Of a stretch of 64,000 nucleotides of DNA, positions 59,229 through 64,000 are shown in pieces. Within the stretch, counting starts at the first letter, position 1; every line of letters starts with the position of its first letter. The notes under the pieces are model-generated. The model was not told the DNA's origin, ran no database searches, and worked only from the letters and a program-made list of their open reading frames with translations. The position numbers and the translations under genes were made by a program. The stretch is from Treponema sp. UBA1747 (GTDB lineage: Bacteria > Spirochaetota > Spirochaetia > Treponematales > Treponemataceae), in NCBI GenBank assembly GCA_002315375.1, contig DCHR01000018.1:89079-153078 (forward strand), read 5' to 3'.

Positions 59229-60635
59229 ATGTACAAAACTAGAAAACGTTTGGCACTTGCAACTGTAAACATTCTTGTTATTATTGCTTATGTAATATTG
59301 ATGTTTACTTTGCTTCCTGGAAAGACTTCAGGCGCTGGATTTTTGGGAATTTGTCTTGTAAGTTCAGTATTTTTTATTCTTGTGGCTTATGCTGCAAATA
59401 TCCTGAGACAGTTTTTTCTTTCCAGAGTTCGAAAAGAGACTATAGAATCAGGTGAGACACTGATACTCAGTAATTTTATTGAAAAACTGCGTTTCTGTTA
59501 TACCCTTGAAGATTTTTACGCCGCAATTTCAGAGCATCTGGAAAAACAGGCTGACTGTTCGGTTCTTCTTGTTGACCGTAAACAGAATTATATTCTCTAC
59601 AACAGTCCAAACAGACTTACTTCTACGGATTCGATTCGTGAAAAACTCTTCCTTAATATTTCCGATGACTGGACAGACAGTTTTAACTTTTTTGACCGTC
59701 ATCTTGGTGTTACAACCAATTTCCACAAAACCCGTGGTTTTTTCATTGTATACCAGCAAATTCATCTTTATGTTTTCTGCCGATATACACGCCTTTTTGA
59801 CCCGGAAGTATATAACCGTCTTTTTGAAGAGTTCAAACGCTTTATTTCACGTTCAAACACACTTTCTACCTTGCAGGAAATTTCTTCTACAACAAAGGAA
59901 TGGGAACAGCTTGCCAATACACAGCAGTCCTTCCTCCCTGTTATCGAAGAAATGCCAAAAATTCCAAAACTTCAGATAGCAACATATTTCCGCCCTCTGG
60001 TAAACGTATCCGGTGACTATTATTCAGTTCTTCCTATCAACGAGCATAAAACTCTGCTTATGCTTGGTGACGTTTCGGGAAAAGGTCTTCCTGCCGCCCT
60101 TATCATGGGTTTGGTTATGAATACTGTAAAGATTATTGAAAATAAAGAAGATCTTGTTGGTGTTCTTGGTGCAATTGATAAAGCTATTAAGGGAATGCAC
60201 CTTCAGGATAAATATACGGTTATTTTCCTTGGAATTGTTGATACAGAAGAGATGAAAATCCGCTATATCAATGCTTCCATGTCTGACCCTGTTATTCTTT
60301 CTCCGGCACCTGACGGATACAGAATGAAACCTCTTACATCAAATGCATCGGTTGTCGGAATCCTTGAAATGGATCTGGATAGTATTCAGGTTGCTGAAAA
60401 ACGCCTGTTCCGTGGTGATACCATTCTTATGGCAACTGACGGTGTTTCTGAAGTTATGGATGATGCCGGTGTCGAACTTGGTGATACTGAAATCTTCAGA
60501 AAGACACTTCAGACTGGAGCTGCAAAGACTCCAAAAGAGTTCGTAAATGATATTGTAAATCTGATTATGGATTACAACGGCGGCAAAAAACTTCATGATG
60601 ACGTTACAATGATGATTGCCAAGGTAGGTTACTAA
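59229..60635 (+). CDS. Membrane-anchored SpoIIE/RsbU-type PP2C phosphatase
   Basis: 468 residues. Two N-terminal membrane helices (about 8-28 and 38-62), a GAF-like region (85-215), a short helical linker and a SpoIIE-type PP2C domain (240-468) with NVSGDYYSV, GDVSGKGLPAAL, ATDGVSEVMDD and HDDVTMM. Such enzymes dephosphorylate STAS-domain anti-anti-sigma factors, and one is encoded at 63292-63618. The second Asp of the family's GDxxD motif is Ser here. AGGTAG precedes the ATG. The next phosphatase gene begins 1 bp after the stop. Confidence 0.92.
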   Translation: MYKTRKRLALATVNILVIIAYVILMFTLLPGKTSGAGFLGICLVSSVFFILVAYAANILRQFFLSRVRKETIESGETLILSNFIEKLRFCYTLEDFYAAISEHLEKQADCSVLLVDRKQNYILYNSPNRLTSTDSIREKLFLNISDDWTDSFNFFDRHLGVTTNFHKTRGFFIVYQQIHLYVFCRYTRLFDPEVYNRLFEEFKRFISRSNTLSTLQEISSTTKEWEQLANTQQSFLPVIEEMPKIPKLQIATYFRPLVNVSGDYYSVLPINEHKTLLMLGDVSGKGLPAALIMGLVMNTVKIIENKEDLVGVLGAIDKAIKGMHLQDKYTVIFLGIVDTEEMKIRYINASMSDPVILSPAPDGYRMKPLTSNASVVGILEMDLDSIQVAEKRLFRGDTILMATDGVSEVMDDAGVELGDTEIFRKTLQTGAAKTPKEFVNDIVNLIMDYNGGKKLHDDVTMMIAKVGY

Positions 60636-60636
60636 T

Positions 60637-63276
60637 ATGATATACATGATTTTGAATGTTCTGGCTGTTGTAATTCTGGCCTTTCTTACAAAAGTTGTAG
60701 ATAAAAACCTTCGAGGCGTAACTACTCAGAGCGGGGGATTGATTGTAGCTTTACTCCTTCTTACTATTGAAGCCGCACTCTTTTCTATTACCCTGATTTT
60801 CCATCAGTATTGGATTGATACAATGACCCGTATGGTCCTGAAACTGATGTTTTCTGTAGAAGCTATTTTCTTTGTTACTCTTGCCTTCGGTTTTATTTCT
60901 GTAGGTGCAAACAAGAAAAACTTTGCAATCGGGTTTTTCAGAATTGTTTTTTACGCTATTGGTATTTATATCGTATTCAAACAGTTCCGTTCTTTTGAAA
61001 TAAGCTATAAAAAAGGACTTTATATCGGTTCTTCATATCTTTTCTCAGGTGCTGCAAGAGAAGTTTTCCCTTGGGCCTGGGATAATCTGTATTCCGCACT
61101 TTTCTATTATCTGATCCCGACTATGGGTATTCTGGTAATGTTCATTTTGCGTGAAAAAACAGCAACTGCCCTGCAGAAATATGAAGGAATTCTTATTACA
61201 GAAGCCCTTATTATCATGTGGGCGCTGGAATACTTCCTCAGGTTTGTAGCTCATTACATTCCATCTTTCTCATATCTCTTTATTTATCCAAGACTTGCAT
61301 TCTTTATTCTTGTTTATCAGGCACTGAAAAAGACATCAGTTCCATCCGGACGTGGTGTTTTCTCAAATATTCTTCGCGCAATTGTAGCTTATCTTATTCC
61401 TGCTGTTGGTTTAGGACTGGTTCTGGCTTTCTGTGCACCTTTGAACAAAGAAGGATTCGGTACTTATGAACTCATCATTATTACATCTTCTGTTGTTGCT
61501 GTGCTGTTTGCATGGAAATCATGGGACTGGATCATGTACGGTACAATTGCTGCAACCAATGACTATGAATCCAACTTCGAAAAAGGACTTGCTTCTATTG
61601 ACTATACAGGTGAAATGGATGCTGTAACAGAACGAATGTTTAACGTATTCCGTAATAACGTTGAATGTTCTTCTCTTGGAATTCTTGTTGATGACGGTCA
61701 TGGAAAGCTTGTTCCGGCTTATTCTTCAAATAACTCTACTTATGTAATGCCGTTGAATGCCAATATTTTCGATGTACTTCTTAATGTTGGGCATAACGTT
61801 ATTATTTATTCGGAAATTGATGACCAGCATGAATATGACAATATACGTGAACCTCTTAAAGAAATATTTGAGCAGGGAAAATTTGACTGTATGGTTCTTT
61901 TGAACGAAGGTCATAATATTCTGGGTGTTATCACTCTGGGTAAAAAAGTTTCTGGTGACCACTATAAAGAATACGATAAAAATGCTTTCATTAAGCTTTA
62001 TTCTTACTTCTTCGTATTTGGTTACTATGTACGTAATATTTCGAACAAGGAAGTTCTTTCAACAGTTAACCGCGAGCTTCGAATGTCCAGCCAGATTATT
62101 ACATCTATCCAGGACAATATTGACCATATTAAGAGCCATAAAGCAGACGTTGGATATATGATGGTTCCTGCCCATAACATTGGTGGTGAATTTATCGACC
62201 TGGTACGTCTTACAGATTCACGTCACCTTGTTGTAGTAGGTGACTTGAGTGGTAAAGGTATCGCGGCTTCCATGAATATGGTTATCTTGAAATCGATTAT
62301 TCGTACTTATCTTGCTGAAACTCATGATTTCAAAAAACTGGTTGCAAAAATCAATGAATTTATCAGAACTTCGCTTAAAAAAGGAACAATTTTCGCCGGA
62401 CTTTTTGCTTTAATCGATTTTGATACAGATACAATGTACTACATAAACTGTGGTGTTCCGGCAATGTTCCTTTATACACAGGTATATAATAACGTTATTG
62501 AAATTCAGGGTAGCGGTCATGTTCTGGGATTTGCAAAAGATATTACTCCATATCTTTCTGTAAAAACAACAAAACTTAATCGTGGTGATATCATTCTTGC
62601 ATGTACTGACGGACTTATCAGTTCTCATTCTCTTCGAGGTGAAAAGTACGGTCGTGAACGCGTTTCACAGGCTGTTATCGATAACTCTACTTATCCTGCA
62701 CAGCGTATGGCACAGTTTACATTCGAAGGACTCCGAACCTTCATGTCAAAAGAAATGGAAGACGACGTTTCAATCTTCGTTCTTAAATACAAAACCAGTG
62801 CTGAATTCGCTACTCCGGAAGAACTGGCTGCAGAACAGTCTGAAAATGCTGCTGTACAGGAATCAGAATCTGAAACTCCTGTTGAAGAAACAGCTGATTC
62901 TCCTGAAGCAGTAGTTTCTTCTGAAACAGCTGCTGGTGATGTACCAGTTACAGAACCTGAAGTTCAGCCGGTACCTGATGTATCTGCTGATTTCGCAGGA
63001 TTTGATGCTGATTTACCACCGGAAGCACTTGCTGCTATGGCCGCCGCACAGGCTTTTGAAAATGCAAATGGAATTCCAACCGGAAATCCTGTTGAAGAAC
63101 CAGTATCAGAAATAGAAGAAAGTGTTGTGCCAGAAGAACCTGCAGCAGAAGTTTCTGCGGAAAATACTGAACCGGCAGATGATTTCTTTGTTGAAAATAT
63201 TTCGACAAAACCGGAAGGTCTTGATTTCGAATTTGATCCAAAAGCCTTCGGTTTACCGGATGACTTTACATTGTAA
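60637..63276 (+). CDS. Polytopic SpoIIE-type PP2C phosphatase
   Basis: 879 residues. The N-terminal third has about eight membrane helices (a 7TM-like sensor), then a GAF-like domain (about 325-470), then the PP2C domain (500-715) with IGGEFIDLVRL, VGDLSGKGIAASMN, ACTDGLISSHSL and EDDVSIFVLK. The first Asp of GDxxD is Glu. Residues 720-879 are a Pro/Glu/Ala-rich acidic tail ending in an ordered-looking FDPKAFGLPDDF motif. Together with the upstream phosphatase and the STAS gene it suggests two membrane inputs converging on one switch. GGTAGG lies upstream of the ATG. Confidence 0.9.
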   Translation: MIYMILNVLAVVILAFLTKVVDKNLRGVTTQSGGLIVALLLLTIEAALFSITLIFHQYWIDTMTRMVLKLMFSVEAIFFVTLAFGFISVGANKKNFAIGFFRIVFYAIGIYIVFKQFRSFEISYKKGLYIGSSYLFSGAAREVFPWAWDNLYSALFYYLIPTMGILVMFILREKTATALQKYEGILITEALIIMWALEYFLRFVAHYIPSFSYLFIYPRLAFFILVYQALKKTSVPSGRGVFSNILRAIVAYLIPAVGLGLVLAFCAPLNKEGFGTYELIIITSSVVAVLFAWKSWDWIMYGTIAATNDYESNFEKGLASIDYTGEMDAVTERMFNVFRNNVECSSLGILVDDGHGKLVPAYSSNNSTYVMPLNANIFDVLLNVGHNVIIYSEIDDQHEYDNIREPLKEIFEQGKFDCMVLLNEGHNILGVITLGKKVSGDHYKEYDKNAFIKLYSYFFVFGYYVRNISNKEVLSTVNRELRMSSQIITSIQDNIDHIKSHKADVGYMMVPAHNIGGEFIDLVRLTDSRHLVVVGDLSGKGIAASMNMVILKSIIRTYLAETHDFKKLVAKINEFIRTSLKKGTIFAGLFALIDFDTDTMYYINCGVPAMFLYTQVYNNVIEIQGSGHVLGFAKDITPYLSVKTTKLNRGDIILACTDGLISSHSLRGEKYGRERVSQAVIDNSTYPAQRMAQFTFEGLRTFMSKEMEDDVSIFVLKYKTSAEFATPEELAAEQSENAAVQESESETPVEETADSPEAVVSSETAAGDVPVTEPEVQPVPDVSADFAGFDADLPPEALAAMAAAQAFENANGIPTGNPVEEPVSEIEESVVPEEPAAEVSAENTEPADDFFVENISTKPEGLDFEFDPKAFGLPDDFTL

Positions 63277-63291
63277 AAAAGGAGCAGTTTT

Positions 63292-63618
63292 ATGGAACAG
63301 CTGACAATTACTGAACGCGAAGGGGCAAACTATAGATTTTTCGAACTGAAAGGTGGACTTTCAGCTTATACTCTCGGTGACTTTGAAAACAAACTCTACG
63401 AAACTGTTGTAAAAAAGAATGTTGTACTTGATATGTCAAACCTGGTAGAACTTGATTCTTCCGGACTTGGCCTTCTGATGACAGCTTTTAATGACAGTCT
63501 TGATGCTGGATTCAAGCTTTATTTCCTTTCGATGTCAAATGAGTCTTTACGTGCCCTTACAGAAACTGGATTTAAAAGTGAATTTTATATCATAAACTCT
63601 ATCACTGAGGCTCTTTAA
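63292..63618 (+). CDS. STAS-domain anti-anti-sigma factor
   Basis: 108 residues of the SpoIIAA/RsbV fold. The phosphorylatable Ser lies in VVLDMSNLVELDSSGLGLLM, the family signature. In its unphosphorylated form it should capture an anti-sigma kinase; no such kinase or sigma factor is encoded in the window. GGAG lies 7 nt before the ATG; it is 15 bp downstream of the phosphatase gene, so co-expressed. Confidence 0.93.
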   Translation: MEQLTITEREGANYRFFELKGGLSAYTLGDFENKLYETVVKKNVVLDMSNLVELDSSGLGLLMTAFNDSLDAGFKLYFLSMSNESLRALTETGFKSEFYIINSITEAL

Positions 63619-63654
63619 TTTATTATATTTTATATAAATCTAAGGAGGTGACTT

Positions 63655-63984
63655 ATGGATTTTGTAGAAAAAGCAAAAGAATTGTTTGGAAAAGGCACAG
63701 AAGTGTCTAAAAAAGCAGTAAAAGATGCCGGAAATGCAATTCAGGAGTTCAGTGACAAGAGTGTTCTGAAGCTTGAAATCAAAAAACTCGAATCAAATCG
63801 TAAGGACACATGTTCGGAATTTGGTGAATATACCTTTGGTTTGTTTAAAGATTCGGATTCTGTACAGAAAAGTGATGAAAAAATAAAAGCATTCCTTGAT
63901 AAGATTCTGGAAATTGACAATAACATTGCAATTAAAGAAAAGGCTCTTTCTGACCTGGAAGAAAAAAAATCAGAAAAGGCATAA
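63655..63984 (+). CDS. Small helical (coiled-coil) protein
   Basis: 109 residues, Lys/Glu-rich and almost wholly helical, with coiled-coil character in SVLKLEIKKLESNRKDTCSEFG and the C-terminal IDNNIAIKEKALSDLEEKKSE. No known family recognised; it resembles small spirochaete proteins that associate with membranes or signalling arrays only in a general way. AGGAGG lies 6 nt before the ATG. Next to the STAS gene, perhaps in the same transcript. Confidence 0.75.
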   Translation: MDFVEKAKELFGKGTEVSKKAVKDAGNAIQEFSDKSVLKLEIKKLESNRKDTCSEFGEYTFGLFKDSDSVQKSDEKIKAFLDKILEIDNNIAIKEKALSDLEEKKSEKA

Positions 63985-64000
63985 TCTGATTGATTTTTTA

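Noticed and set aside
1..64000. CRISPR arrays, tRNA or rRNA genes, prophage or transposase genes
   Set aside because: No regularly spaced direct repeats, no cloverleaf or rRNA signatures and no transposase, integrase or capsid motifs were seen in reading the window.

Overview
This window looks like the chromosome of a saprophytic, plant-fibre-degrading spirochaete, most likely a gut or rumen Treponema. That is inferred from the AT-rich coding style, the many relaxed-lipobox lipoproteins, the density of xylan and hexuronate genes, and the paired OmpA-like envelope proteins. It holds 56 protein genes. I see no rRNA, tRNA, CRISPR array or recognisable insertion sequence.

Layout. 1-3770: the 3' end of a hypothetical gene, mannonate dehydratase (uxuA), and a lipoprotein with a duplicated domain. 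3835-13478: glycan degradation, with a GH3 glycosidase, GH35 beta-galactosidase, GH10 xylanase and GH13 glucosidase, interrupted by a manganese exporter (mntP) behind a yybP-ykoY-type Mn riboswitch and by an FtsH-like ATPase that lacks its protease domain. 13600-19315: a hexuronate operon (uxuB, lipid kinase-like gene, uxaC, eda, kdgK) that, with uxuA, takes glucuronate to pyruvate and glyceraldehyde-3-phosphate. 19448-24860: phosphoesterase, lipoprotein, Na/Pi transporter, tyrS, infA and a DksA-type zinc-finger gene. 24990-36712: a second GH10 xylanase, a three-gene envelope operon (lipoprotein, MltD-like lysozyme, OmpA), a membrane protein, a TPR protein and yajC-secD-secF. 36827-45216: ispH, queD, mrp, nadE and the potABCD polyamine transporter. 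45334-55208: recQ-like helicase, hisHF, small membrane proteins, rplM-rpsI, recX, an unusual two-component system and a second OmpA-like protein. 55286-59128: grpE-dnaK-dnaJ. 59229-63984: two SpoIIE-type phosphatases, a STAS protein and a small helical protein.

Most notable observations. (1) The histidine kinase at 50629-52740 has a complete LacI-type sugar-sensor core but no DNA-binding domain and no membrane segment. It is divergent from a LuxR-type response regulator, which suggests a cytoplasmic sugar-sensing two-component system built from a LacI repressor core. (2) At least 13 genes have a -10 box ending exactly 6-8 nt before the start codon and no Shine-Dalgarno, the geometry of leaderless mRNAs; operon-internal genes mostly have normal ribosome-binding sites or stop/start overlaps. 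(3) A 15-bp element, ATACTAGWATRSAAG-like, occurs four times, upstream of uxuA, the first xylanase, uxuB and uxaC, and probably defines a xylan/hexuronate regulon. (4) A 213-bp TA-bounded long hairpin at 6265-6477 looks like a MITE or a structured non-coding element.
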